Assembly (NCBI GenBank): GCA_947623455.1
Contig: OX392538.1
Coordinates: 434,001-498,000 of the forward strand
Source: Mimachlamys varia
Lineage: Eukaryota > Mollusca > Bivalvia > Pectinida > Pectinidae
DNA: 64,000 nt
Direction of reading: 5' to 3'
Both the position numbers and the translations under genes were made by a program. This document shows, in pieces, positions 1 through 15,000 of this stretch; positions within the stretch are counted from its first letter, which is position 1; each line of letters starts with the position of its first letter. The notes beneath the pieces are model-generated. The model was not told the origin of the DNA and made no database searches. It saw only the letters and a list, made by a program, of their open reading frames with translations.

Positions 1-74
1 ACCTGTTCCCTGTGCTGTAGAGCTTGTTCCACTGTGATATCTAAGTTGTTGTAGGTCTTCTCTGCTGCCAGATT
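1..74 (-). CDS. PRKAG2: AMPK gamma exon 11 (CBS3-CBS4 region, cut by window edge)
   Basis: The exon begins after the acceptor TGTAATTTTAG and encodes [20 protein letters not shown] then HREQ, the near-invariant segment following CBS3. The asparagine of YNNLD corresponds to a residue mutated in human PRKAG2 disease (N488, from memory). The last two bases visible are GT directly after CAG, so either the exon continues off the window or CAG|GT is its donor; the sequence ends too soon to decide. Confidence 0.95.
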
Positions 75-3000
75 CTAAAATTACACATATAAAAGTCAAT
101 ACAACTCTTAGCCAATCACGTATTTTTAATTTCTTATTTTTCATTCCCAAGGACTCTCTACACATACAATTCTGTTAATACTTTCGATAATTGCTTACAG
201 ATTTATCATATCATTACAAACTATCATTCTATCTCAGATTGAAAATATTTTCTTTTTACTGTCAAACTTGGTGTTTTAAGTCACTAATTGAATGTTTAGC
301 ATCAAGCACTTCAGAGAGACTCACAATCATATCAATATCATTATTTGAATGCTATGGTGACAGACTAGGAGTAATTTGATAATGTCACCACACTAAACAG
401 CAATAAGAAGACCAACATTAAGTCCTTTATTTACCAAATACAATACAGCATTAGGTTATACAATTACATTCTGATGAATCATGGTATAACACACAAGATG
501 GTGGAGGACGATTCCAAGAACTCCTATTCAATTTTGAATTATTTAGATTTGCTCTCGATCCCCTTAAGAGCTTTTCTTTTGGCAGTTGTTTGAAACATAA
601 TTTCGCCTAATTTACTTGCAAAGTTATGACATTTGACAAAGATATCAAATACAGAGTATTTATATTGACCGACTTACGATGACATCAAACTTGGCGTATA
701 TATTGACAACACGTCCGTTAGCGTCAAGGACAGGTAGTGCCGATATCCTGTGTTCCACAAACATGTTCAAGGCCTTGTACAGCGGTGTATCTGTTGTTGC
801 CTGGCAACAGCATTTAAAACATTTAAACATACAAGTTTTTCAGAAATAATCTACGAAATAAACTATTACCAAATATACATCATTGCCTAAAAATGAGGAT
901 ATATCTTTCAACTAAATGCATTTGTCTACCCATTATTCCAGTTTTCTTTTTGCTAAGGAAATCTCAATCATTAGATCATCATTTGGCGGGACCACAAAAA
1001 ACTTTTTTTCAAGTGAGTTTGAATACTAAGTGAAAGAACAAAATACTTCAAATTTAACAGGGTCTTCAAGTTACACAAGTTCGAGTTAGTGAGGTTTGAC
1101 AGTACTATCTTATTATTCTCATCACAATCTGACTCTTTGACAGTTCGCATTTTCACCATTACCAGAGTAATCTATGTAATGACTTGTGTTTTCATTAAAA
1201 ATTAAATCATGATGAGTGATATTTTACTAATTGATAAATTCATAATGAGCATTTAAAAAAAAAAAAATCATTCTCAAAAACAGCAAAGTACCTTGCATCG
1301 TGCTTTAAATGTTACATTTGTATATAATTTGATTTGTATTGTTGCATTTGAAACTTATTGTGTTCTCCTTGGCAACATTAGTGCATTCTGAGGTATCAGA
1401 TGATTTTTCTGTAACCCCCCCACCCAAGTCCTCATACTCACTGTGACACAGTATCAGGGTTTTTTTTATGTGAAGCTTTCTTACTCCCCCCCCTCTCCCT
1501 GTCCTCATACTCACTGTGACACAGTATCAGGGTTTTTTTTATGTGAAGCTTTCTTACTCCCCCCCCCCTCCCTGTCCTCATACTCACTGTGACACAGTAT
1601 CAGGTTTTTTTTTATGTAAAGCTCTCCTACCCCCCCTCCCTGTCCTCATACTCACTGTGACACAGTATCAGGGTTTTTTTTTATGTAAAGCTCTCCTACC
1701 CCCCCTCCCTGTCCTCATACTCACTGTGACACAGTATCAGGGTTTTTTTTTTTATGTAAAGCTCTCCTACCCCCATCCCCCCCTGTCCTCATACTCACTG
1801 TGACACAGTATCAGGGTTTTTTTTATGTGAAGCTCTCCTACCCCCACCCCCTCCTACCCCCAACCCCCCTCCCTGTCCGTAAAGCTCTCCTACCCCCACC
1901 CCCTCCCTGTCCGTATAGCTCTCCTACCCCCACCCCCCTCCCTGTCTGTATAGTTCTCCTACCCCACCCCCCTCCCTGTCCGTATAGCTCTCCTACCCCC
2001 ACCCCCTCCTACCCCCAACCCCCCTCCAGCATAAAATTCTCAAACTCACTGTAATGACATTGTCATAGGTCCCGATAGACAACTCCTTCAATGTCTTCTG
2101 CATATAGCTCGGCTTTGGTAGCTCATTGATCTGTAAAAACAAGTCACATTGATACAATCTTACTGAAACATAAAACTTATTTAAAGACAAGAATCACCAC
2201 TCAGCGTGATGACCGACTAAGGTTTTTACTGAGTTCAGCATTGAATAGAACATAACTCACATAACACAAATTAACATGTATGTATAAAGACTGACCTTTA
2301 AAACATTCATCTTTCATAAGGAGTATTTCAATCACTCTGTAACATCATTTTTGATTGAATGAAAAATGTATAATATAATGGAGTTTTAATTGTCAAAATC
2401 TACATATTTGGGTCTGATAACAATTGTATACCACAGCCTACACTTTTAATCTATGGGAGCAATTTGAAACTGATTTTGAATTTCTTTTCTATCACAGACA
2501 AGAGCTTTGTATACCTGTATGTGATCGTGTGGACCTTTACTTACATAAAGATACAGAAATCGCAGAATCCGTTTATGAGTGAGGATATAGATGGCGTTGC
2601 CTGTAGGTCTGTCAATGACCGGAAGTCTGTGTACATGTTTGTCAATCAGGGTTTTGATGGCGTCAAACAAACTAGCATCTGGATCAATGTACACAAACGG
2701 CCTCTGTTTGTCCTTCAGCTCCTCTACATAACAGTAACGTGGAAATCATGATTAAAAATCCATTCAATATAACTGAAATGTTCATATTAAAACAAAGGAA
2801 AAACTTGGAAATTAGAAATATTTTTTATGAAAGAAAAATGGAAATATGACATACAGATCTAGAGCACTAACATTTTAGGGGCTGTAGGGTCAAGGAATGA
2901 TCAAGGAAAAGAATATGGTGTGTACTGAATAACAAACGATCAGATCTTGACAAATAATAACTTAAAACTTCTTCTGTGGATGTATTTATCAGTGTATGTC

Positions 3001-6000
3001 AACTTATATCATTTTGTAAGAAAAGTGTACTTTTCTCATATTTCATAAAAGTTTCTGATCAATTTAAAATTCATCTCTGTTTTTGTGCTTTGTTACAAGT
3101 TTAGTGATTGGTTATAGTAGCACATGTGACCAAACAACAGCTATCAGTATGAATAATTGCATGTTTTTCTATCGGACTAGTTCAAATATAACTTGTTATC
3201 ACTTACCCCGCCAAGTCTCTATCTTGTGCTCTTCTAGTTCATCCATTCGCGCCTGAAATTGAAACACGTAAACTGTACATCATCCTATCATTATGACTGA
3301 TTTGGGTTGTATTTCCTCAGGATAGCTGATATATTATTGTATTTCCTCAGGATAGCTGATATATTATAGTATTTCCTCAGGATAGCTGATGTTATAGTGA
3401 TATATACAGACGATAAGTGACTGCTGATCAACTGCCATTTTAAAGCTAAAACTCATCAACATTTTATAACCCTGGAACATTTCCTTCAAAGAAATTTGAA
3501 AATACAGGCAAATTTAACAGCAGACCCAGTTTTTTTTATAAACACAAGGATTAGAACTTCAAGGGAGGTAACTCCAACATCATGTTAAATATGTACTATA
3601 AGCTATTTTCAGTAAAGGTTTCCAAACCATAACTATAAACAACGATAAGGTTACTCCATACATCATCATGTAATGGCCGAGACTTGATATAAATAAACAT
3701 GTATAATAGGTGGTCCTGTGTGCCCCCCAGGGTTATATACTTCATTTATATTAGTTAAGTGTCTATAAACGTGATAATTATCACATTTACAGTTCAAAAG
3801 TTTAAAACATATACCAGAGCTATCCTTATACACAACACAACACATACCATAGCTATCCTTATACACAACACAACACATACCAGAGCTATCCTTATACACA
3901 ACACAACCCATTGTAAGGCTTGATTATCAATGAATAGCCCTCCTAAGGAAAGGTCAGTGGCATCTATATAATGTTAAATTGGGACAGAATGGATAAAATA
4001 TGCAGTGTTCTCACTAAGTTTAGCAATAATTGGTTGACTTTGAAAGAATAGCTGGTTGAATTTTCACATTCTGTAATGTTGACATATATAAAATTCTCAA
4101 AAATAGCCGGTTCAAAATTGGTGAATAACAGGCTACTTTTGCCGGCAACCGGCTTTTAATGAGAACCCTAATATGTACAAGTGGTTTCTGGCATTTATAG
4201 TGCTTTGAATGCCATCTGACTAAAGATTGATACATATACACTGTATGATACTTAATGCAGGGTTCTAAACCATATTTCTTACTAAAGACATCTATGGTAC
4301 ATATCTTACTTTGTCACAGAAACATTGAGCTAAGTTAAACATGTCTATTCCTAAACCATATTTCTTACTAAAGCCATCTATGGTACATATCTTACTTTGT
4401 CACAGAAACATTGAGCTAAGTTAAACATGTCTATTCCTAAAACAGATTTCTTACTAAAGACATCTATGGTACATATCTTACTTTGTCACAGAAACATTGA
4501 GCTAAGTTAAACATGTCTATTCCTAAACCATATTTCTTACTAAAGCCATCTATGGTACATATCTTACTTTGTCACAGAAACATTGAGCTAAGTTAAACAT
4601 GTCTATTCCTAAAACAGATTTCTTACTAAAGACATCTAAGGTACATATCTTACTTTGTCACAGAAACATTGAGCTAAGTTAAACATGTCTATTCCTAAAA
4701 CAGATTTCTTACTAAAGACATCTAAGGTACATATCTTACTTTGTCACAGAAACATTGAGCTAAGTTAAACATGTCTATTCCTAAAACAGATTTCTTACTA
4801 AAGACATCTATGGTACATATCTAACTTTGTCACAGAAACATTGAGCTAAGTTAAACATGTCTATTCCTAAACCATATTTCTTACTAAAGCCATCTATGGT
4901 ACATATCTTACTTTGTCACAGAAACATTGAGCTAAGTTAAACATGTCTATTCCTAAACCATATTTCTTACTAAAGCCATCTATGGTACATATCTTACTTT
5001 GTCACAGAAACATTGAGCTAAGTTATCACCAACATGTCTATTCCTAAACTATATTTCTTACTAAAGACATCTAAGGTACATATCTTACTTTGTCACAGAA
5101 ACATTGAGCTAAGTTAAACTTGTCTATTCCTAAACCATATTTCTTACTAAAGACATCTATGGTACATATCTTACTTTGTCACAGAAACATTGAGCTAATT
5201 AGTTATCACCAACATGTCTATTCCTAAACCATATTTCTTACTAAAGACATCTAAGGTACATATCTTACTTTGTCACAGAAACATTGAGCTAAGTTAAACA
5301 TGTCTATTCCTAAACCATATTTCTTACTAAAGCCATCTATGGTACATATCTTACTTTGTCACAGAAACATTGAGCTAAGTTAAACATGTCTATTCCTAAA
5401 ACAGATTTCTTACTAAAGACATCTAAGGTACATATCTTACTTTGTCACAGAAACATTGAGCTAAGTTAAACTTGTCTATTCCTAAACCATATTTCTTACT
5501 AAAGACATCTAAGGTACATATCTTACTTTGTCACAGAAACATTGAGCTAAGTTAAACATGTCTATTCCTAAAACAGATTTCTTACTAAAGACATCTATGG
5601 TACATATCTTACTTTGTCACAGAAACATTGAGCTAAGTTAAACTTGTCTATTCCTAAAACAGATTTCTTACTAAAGACATCTAAGGTACATATCTTACTT
5701 TGTCACAGAAACATTGAGCTAAGTTAAACATGTCTATTCCTAAACCATATTTCTTACTGAAGACATCTATGGTACATATCTTACTTTGTCACAGAAACAT
5801 TGAGCTAAGTTAAACATGTCTATTCCTAAAACGGATTTCTTACTAAAGACATCTAAGGTACATGTCTTACTTTGTCACAGAAACATTGAGCTAAGTTAAA
5901 CTTGTCTATTCCTAAAACAGATTTCTTACTAAAGACATCTAAGGTACATATCTTACTTTGTCACAGAAACATTGAGCTAAGTTAAACTTGTCTATTCCTA

Positions 6001-9000
6001 AAACAGATTTCTTACTAAAGACATCTAAGGTACATATCTTACTTTGTCACAGAAATATTGAGCTAAGTTAAACATGTCTATTCCTAAAACAGATTTCTTA
6101 CTAAAGACATCTAAGGTACATATTTTACTTTGTCACAGAAACATTGAGCTAAGTTAAACATGTCTATTCCTAAACCATATTTCTTACTAAAGACATCTAA
6201 GGTACATCTCTTACTTTGTCACAGAAACATTGAGCTAAGTTAAACTTGTCTATCGACATCTGATAATGACATTACATCCACAGACAAATCTATCAGATAA
6301 AGCTCGAGGTGAGAAACACCAGGTATTTACCTACAGCTTTTACACAGGTAAACACACACCTTTCTGGATTTTTTTCTTCTGATATCAAATGAAATTTCCT
6401 TGTTTAGTTTGTGGATATAAACAATACACCTTAATCTACAGTGTTTAACATATTGTTATTGTTTGCCTTTGTCAGCTAAACAGAATTAGAATCAAGCTGA
6501 TGAAGTGTTTTACCTCTGGAGACTTGTAGTATTTATGTAGAATGTTTATGAAGTCTGTTATTGTCAGCATACCTGTAAAAATAAAGAAGTGGTCAAACAT
6601 ACTTAGGAATATAAACTTCCTTAGTTTTCAACACATATCTGAGACTTAAAACATATTTTACAGTCCCAGCTCTCAAAATACTATTTGTCTTTCTTAACAT
6701 TATATACTTTCATGTTTTTTTTCTTTTCTTAGGAATATTGATCCATTATATACTTCTGTACGTTTCAAGGTTCAACAAATTAGAAATGCTAAAGAAATTA
6801 ACATAAGTCAATATTTAACTGTGTATAAATACTGCTGGTAGATGATTACCTGACTGTTGTACCAGATATTACTATACAGTTAGATGTCTATGTATACAAT
6901 CCTGGTAACTAAACACACAAACTTGAGATGTTCATTACATAATATACAGATGTTTAGTGTACCCCTGTTAACCTTCCGACTAAACAAACCCAGAAACCTT
7001 GGAGATAGAAAGATTTGACAGAGCAACTTTACTTGGATAGAAACCAGATTACAGAAACACAACTTGAGATTCGGGGGTATAAACCGACTTTAGCACAAGC
7101 TAAACAAAGACGGACAAATTAGATAAACAGTTCAATTGTGTAAACTGTACGTAAATCTTAACAGCCTCTTACACATGTGTTACCGCTACTAAACCTTAAA
7201 CTGGTCATGTCTAAACAATGGCCATTCTTTTTAGAAATACCAATCATTAATTGTGTATAGAAGAAAATAAATATTATGACGAAACCAAAAAATCACAAAC
7301 CATCGCTACAGCAGCCTTGATAATGATAAGAAAACAATTTACAATTTGAGTCATGTAATGAGAACCCAATTTTGCCAAAATCTTGATAATTTGATGAAAG
7401 CTGCCAACATTTGCGGGCATGGACATTAGAAACTGTTCTACACCTCTACAACACCAGGGGATTATTCTCTGGTCCTGAAACTCGGCAAGTCAGTGACCCC
7501 AGGTAACATACATAAGGACAGTGACCTCAGTAACATCTGATGTAAACAGACTCAGGTAAAGTGATTAACCCTGTATAAGCATTTTACCAACACATCTCCA
7601 CCAGATGCCTGTACATGACCTATTTAAAGTGACCTATTTAGAGTGACCTACAGTTTGTACTCACCAACGTAATCCTGTTTAACGTTGTCCCAGAGAGGGG
7701 CCGCCCGCACACCATTGTACACCAATGCAAAAAATGCCTTTTTTACCTGAAATGACAGAATGTTAAAAATTGATTAAAAACCATCTTATCCAATATGAAT
7801 GCAACTTTTTAAATGAAATTGCTATTATCAACGAAATTCCATTGTTTGCGGGTAAATTTTGATACCAGTGAAAAATGCCTTAATTTTTTACCTGAAATGA
7901 CAGAGAATGCTAAAAGAATTAATGTATAAAAAAAAACCCTGTTATGCAAGGGTTAATCTTGAAACCTGTAACTTTCTCAGCAATGGAACTGATTTTAATC
8001 TGGAAACTTTTTGTTTCCTGAGTGACAGTTTGTTGTAGATTAACAACACAAGAAGAATCACTAAAAGGAAATCGCTGATTGCACAAGTCTGGAAATGGAA
8101 TTTTCTTGATTATCAAAGTTTGAATTAATGAAATGTCACTGCTGAACCCGGGAGACTGCCCCAGATACTGTACAGCTAAAACACGTCTTCTCTGTACAGC
8201 TAAAACACGTCTGTTCTGTACAGCTAAAACACGTCTGTTCTGTACAGCTAAAACATGTCTGTTATATACAGCTAAAACACGTCTGTTCTGTAAAGCTAAA
8301 ACATGTCTGTTCTGTAAAGCTAAAACATTATGTTCTGAACGTTTCTAGTAGGTAGGAGTGATGTATAGTCTCCTTATAAAGCAAGCTTTTGAAACATCAA
8401 GATGTATAAGACTAAGTTTTGTGGTCACCATCATGCCCTCATTGGAAAATCTGCTATTGCCTTGTGTAGAATGAAGTCAGTATTCTATATAACGCTCATT
8501 AGTGTGTCTTGTTTTTTTTGGTCCCACATTGCACTATGAGTGTGACATTATAGTGTGTCCTGTCTTTTTTAGTCATAGTGTGACATAATTGTGTGTCCCG
8601 TTTGTTTTTGTCCTACATTCCACTATGAGTGTGACATTATAGTGTGTCCTGTTGAAATTTAATTGTTAATTTCTAGCTTGACTTGTGGCTAGAAAAATCA
8701 AATCACAACATTAATGGATTCTTTTCATTTCATTTTCAAAAGTTATATTCTGATTATTGCCTAATTTCCAAAAAGTTTAAACAACAAATTAAATGAGAAT
8801 CCCTATAGACAGTTGAATATAACTCTCAGTTAATGTTTGTAATTTATAATATTATATAGCTAGGTACACTGTAGTGTACTTAATCTAACACTGACATACA
8901 ACACTAAACCAAGTTACAAATGTGATACTTGTAATTAAATCTTACAATATTCGTTTTAATGACAGTGGCGCCACATAATTAGATTGCATGAATATTAATG

Positions 9001-12000
9001 TATTGATTTTAAAGTTTAATTTCTAATTATGAAGGAGCTTGTTTCACAAGCTGTCACTTGGGACTGTAAGATAACACAGAAATTGTTAATATACGGGCAG
9101 ATATTTCTTGAAGAATGTTTCCATAGAACAACGCCAATATATTTCATGCTATGCTTATATGCTTTACAATGCATGGTTACCATGGCAACTAGCATCTTTT
9201 GCTAGGATTTCCTAAAATTTTCAGACACTTGGGAATCTTTTGTATACCGATTTATAAATGTTTATATGACTGAACAACTTGTCTAGAAAGTAGTACATAA
9301 CTTATTTCACGTTATTTTGGTTAAATCAGTATGGATACAAAAAAAAAAAAAAAACATTGTCACCGTTTTAAGCATGGAAGAGCAGTAAATTTTAAAACTA
9401 TTTTCCTCATCATCAAGAGGGGTGATGATGTTGGCTATTGCACCAGCCAATGTAATGATGGTGATGCAGATAATGATTACAATAGTCTAGTGATATCGAT
9501 GCATGAATGCAAGGATGTTTGATGTTGTGACTTGTATATTATGTAGCAAAAAGATCTGAATAATAATAATAAAAAAAATTCCCATAAATAAGAATTTAAT
9601 AAACATATTTTTCATGTACAGATCACATGATTTTGATTTATGGTACAAAAAAGGAAGATTGCAGGATAGACACAGGTGTAATAAACAAAAGTGAATGAGA
9701 AAACACTGCTACATTTTACCTGTCTGACAGGTAGGGCATGTTCACAGTAAAATATACATGTGTTTTGTTTCAGCATGCCAATTCTAATTAATCTCATAAC
9801 GTACAAAATAAGCTTAAATGTGTTTACTGTCAGAATGATGTCTACAAGATGTCAAGGCTAATTACCGTAGTATCAGGTAAACTCCGACTTGTCAGTGTTA
9901 CACAGGTCCTCACAAACAAGTGGTCCAGTTATATATACCACCTAACAAAATGTATGACTATTGTCAGGCTGTGCACACAGATTTATGTCAGTTAAATCTT
10001 AAAGAGCTCTCTGTAACAATTATACAGACAACTGCAATGTTTCCGCTTATTTACACTAAGACCGTCTTTGTGCATGATACTACAGCTTTATGTGATGTTA
10101 AACCTCTGATTTACGTTAGAGTTATCTCCCTTACAGTAGAGTTACCCCCCTTGCATAAATGAAATAAGACCCCAATAATCAATAAATAAACTAACTTCCA
10201 AACTACATTTATTACTATTTAACAGATTTGTCTTCTTGATTATATTGAACTCTTTTGTGAAGGTATCAAGTCAAAACCAGAAAACAAACGTCCTTAAGGT
10301 AGGGATTTCTCAATTCCTACAACGTATTAATTTCCTAGTATATTTCAATCCTAACCTAAGAGCTTAACAGTCTATTTTAATCCTTACCTAACTACCCCAA
10401 AATAAAAATATCCTAGATTAACACACATTTTTTTCTAAGAGTCATGGCTGTCTCTCAAGATTCTAAAACAAAAGAGGAATTGGTATTGTAATGAGAAGAA
10501 TTCTTAATTTATAAAAAAATTAATATCAGCAGAAATATGTTACAATTTTTTCAAGTCGAAGTAATTGATCCTTTTCAGAGTACACAAACCAACACTTGTC
10601 CCCAAGACTTATCTCTGTGAGATGGACAAGTATCTTGTTGAATTGGATGAGTATTGATTCTTGTATGACCATCTGTAGCCAACCTATATGGACGATTGTG
10701 GATATCACCAATGTATACTTGACAGCCCAGGTCTTAATCTAGAAGCTCTTAAAGACAGAAGACTCTTTGGTGGTGTTCAACTGGATCATGAACTTCTGAA
10801 TACCAGGAAAATATACTATGTATTGGCTCATGATTTTCATGTTTATCACAAAACACGGAAGAAAGTCTAAAGACTGTATACATGTATTGAGTTGTAACCT
10901 TGAATTCTCTGACATAGAAACTGACCAGCGCTGCCTTGCAATTAGTGTTCTTACAAAACATCTACTATAGATATACAATTGGTTATGAAATCACAATATT
11001 CCAGAATCAAACATAAGTTCACAACCCTGAAAAGATCTATATAGCAGATTCAAATGTTGATAAATCAGTTCAAATTCGTGGATGGTACCAAGAATCGGGC
11101 ATGTGTGTGTTAAATTAAGGATGTTAACACAGAAACACCAAGAAAAAGACCCAATATGCAGGTACTGAACACCAGGACAAAATCACTCCCCTGTTTATAG
11201 TATAATAATAATACCACAAAAAGATCTATCAGTATAATCAAAACACCACAAAAAGATCTATCAGTATAATCGAAACAACACAAAAAGATCTCTATATAAT
11301 CAAAACAACACAAAAAGATCTCTTCCCTGATTATAGTATAATCAGAACACCACAAAAAGATCTCTATAATCAAAACACCACAAAAAGATCTTTATAATCA
11401 AAACACCACAAAAAGATCTCTATATAATCAAAACAACACAAAAAGATCTATCAGTGTAATCAAAACAACACAAAAAGATCTCTATATAATCAAAACAACA
11501 CAAAAAGATCTATCAGTGTAATCAAAATAACACAAAAAGATCTCTCCCCTGATTATAGTATAATCAGAACACCACAAAAAGATCTATCAGTGTAATCAGA
11601 ACACCACAAAAAGATCTATCAGTATAATCAAAACAACACAAAAAGATATATCAGTGTAATCAAAACAACACAAAAAGATCTCTATGATCAAAACACCACA
11701 AAAAGATCTCTATAATCAAAACACCACAAAAAGATCTCTATATAATCAAAACAACACAAAAAGATATATCAGTGTAATCAGAACACCACAAAAAGATCTA
11801 TCAATGTAATCAGAACAACACAAAAAAATCTCTATAATCAAAACAACACAAAAAGATATATCAGTGTAATCAGAACACCACAAAAAGATCTATCAGTGTA
11901 ATCAGAACACCACAAAAAGATCTATCAGTGTAATCAGAACACCACAAAAAGATCTATCAGTGTAATCAGAACACCACGAAAAGATCTATAAGTTTAATCA

Positions 12001-15000
12001 GAATACCACAAAAGATCTCTCTCCTGATTATAGTATAATCAGAACACCAAGAAAAAGCCCTCCCTTATAAATTATAGTATAATCAGAAAGTTTTAAGAAT
12101 TGCTGTTTCACACTTCCGATATTTGTTTATGTATAACAGACACCCACTACTATGATATACAAGGACATACAGCCTGTCACCTATATCTCAGTAGCATTGG
12201 AGGGACATACTTATATTATAACATACAAGGACATACAGCCTGTCACCTATATCTCAGTAACATTGGAGGCACATATTGGAGGCACATATTGTGTACTTGG
12301 AAGTCGTACAGATATTGTGTAATAGGTTACTTGGCACTCTGTTACACCGCAATGACAATGCATATTGTAACACAGAGTCTCACCCAAATCTATCTATAGA
12401 TAAGTGTTGTAAGATCAACTGGGGTTCACATCACGCCAACAGGATTCTGACTAGTAAGTGAAACTACGAACCAGTAATGTTATCCTTATTATCCTGGTAA
12501 TTCATTGAAAGTCTCAATGGCATAGGTGGCAATCTAAATTCGTTGACATAAACAACCATTTAATTTTTTAAATTGTGAGTTCCGTGTCAAACAGAACCGA
12601 TGTTTGCTGAGTGGATTGAGCGGTCAATGAAAGCCTTTGGGTCACAGTGACCATGTTTTTAAACAGACATAATACCCTATGGTGGGAAATTTTAGTGGGG
12701 CTTTAATTTGGCGGGTCCGTATATAGATTGCCAAAATTTAACCTGTCAACTTTTAACACCGCCATTTAAAAGGATGTGAAAATTTCACTTTCAGAAAAAG
12801 TTTTCGCTCTGACCGTAATTTACCTTCGATTACTCCTGTTGCTCCATTAACTCCTGCAAGTAACGATCAAGTTATGCGTATTGTTGGTATAATACACAAC
12901 AAATTTAATCAACTTGGATAGGATATATGGACATAAAATATTAATCTATATATTCCGGTGGGTAATATATATGCTCGACACCAAATTAAAACCATAGATT
13001 ATTGAAAATCGCCAAATTTTAACCCGCCAAAATTAAACTTTTACTTTTCATGACCAAATCACCAAATTTTATGACCTATAAAATTTCCCGCTATGCGGTA
13101 TCAACCAAAACCTAAACACCTATCTACATATAAAGTCTAGGACTTATTACCCTTTTACCAGTGAGATACATGTACAAAGAAGTTATTGATATGAAAACTT
13201 TACGATCCTTCAAAGTCTTCACTCACCCCAATATCCCATGACAGCTTGAGAGGCTTGCAGTAACGCAAATGCCCTTTCTTTTGCACTTCTCAAATTCAAT
13301 CATTTCATTAGCGAGGACTGTTCAGCCCCTTGAAACTTTTTTTTTATTGGAGAAATTAAGATTCAGCTTGATAAAATGTGTATTCCTTTGCACCAGGTAG
13401 AGGTTACCTGTGAATTATGGTCTTTATAATTTACATCTGTGCTAGCTGACAGTTAGTCTAACAGCCTCGCAGATCTATAGTTTTATATGTATTTCTAAAT
13501 AGCTCTATTTACATTGTTGAAAGCTTAGGCTAGCCTTTGTTCCACTGATGCTGCCAAATGGACAACTTTCTAATCTTCCCAGTGACATCTCCTGCAAACT
13601 TTTGGCATCTTGCCCGCAATAACTTTTTTGGTAAATCACGTAAACTGTGCGGGCTGGGAGTACAATGTACACACTGTTTACAGGACTCTCGGTGTCCTTG
13701 CCCTTGCTCCTTGCCTTGCTCCCTAAATGAAAATAACATCTTTCTATATTTTGAGGAATGGCTTGTTGCCCAGGATCAGAATGCGCTCTTTAAATACCAC
13801 AGAACAGGTGATTCTCAGACAATAAATGATGTCGATCAAAGAACCGAACCATGTGTTTTATGGAGATAAACCAACAAAGGACATGTCCTAACATTTCCCA
13901 TTGTGTTCAGTTAGCTAAAATGTAAAAGTTTTTGTTTTTGGCTTGTAAAGAACAGCTCTGAATTCCTATAACACAAGACACCCATAAAGCCCCCTTACAC
14001 CTTTATGGGGCTGCAGGGTGAATTCTCTTGCCAAACCCAATCTTGGAATTGAGTTAAAAGTTTTCCAGCTCTAGATCTATAAGGATCAATACATCAGCGG
14101 GAAGACATTTTTTCTGGCAACTTGAGCTGTGACACTGCCTTGTTGGTGATTCCAGTGAACAAATGTTTTACAGATGCAGTTCTATCAAAGAAGATATGGT
14201 CATAATGTTTCCATCAAGATGCTTAAGATAATCACCGTCTCCATTGCTACTTTGGGAAATCTTCGAGCATCCTACATCAGTAAAACCATGAACTGCTGTT
14301 ACATTCTGCATTATGTGAAAGGAGGGATACTCTATAACACACAACACAAATAAAACGCTGACTGGTTATAGTATTGCATGTTGGAAGCATGACAAATAAC
14401 CCATGTCTTTTTGTAACAAAATTCGTAAAACATCATTCTTTTATTTCAAATTCAGATCCTCCATCAAGACTGATGATTAGTTGTGAGGAATCTTTCTTAA
14501 CAAAATGCTTATAAATTTCTAAAGAGCAATCAACAGTTGTCAAAATATGAGATTACCAATGTGTTCGTCTCAGTAAAATGCTTGACCTTGTTAAAGTACA
14601 GCAACTTGTTTTCAAGAGTTCATTTGATACTGACTGACACTGCAATACATCTAGACAACTATCTTCCTGTTCACTACAATGCTTGGCCTTGAGCCTGTTG
14701 ATGCTGTCTGGTTCAAAGCGTTCAAAAGATAAAGATGTTTTAAATGTCAGAACATCTAGCTGAAACAGCCGACTCTTGCTGTTGAGTAGCCTTCAGAAGA
14801 AATCGTTGGTTTCTAGTGTCTGTACAATAGGTACAACTGATGATTGTTACAGGTCGAGAGAAACATGAAATACATCTTGATGTGCCAGCTTTCTGTTTTA
14901 TATCTTAAAGATAAATGAAACATGTAGATATTTGATAAAGTTTTCAGAAAGCCTTCTATCTTTGTTAAAGACTTAAAACACTCTAAGACGCATTATATGT

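Noticed and set aside
13530..13869. Overlapping ORFs on both strands as an extra AMPK gamma exon or a small gene
   Set aside because: No family resemblance, no phase-compatible splice pair found, and it lies in intron 4 between exons that already join perfectly.
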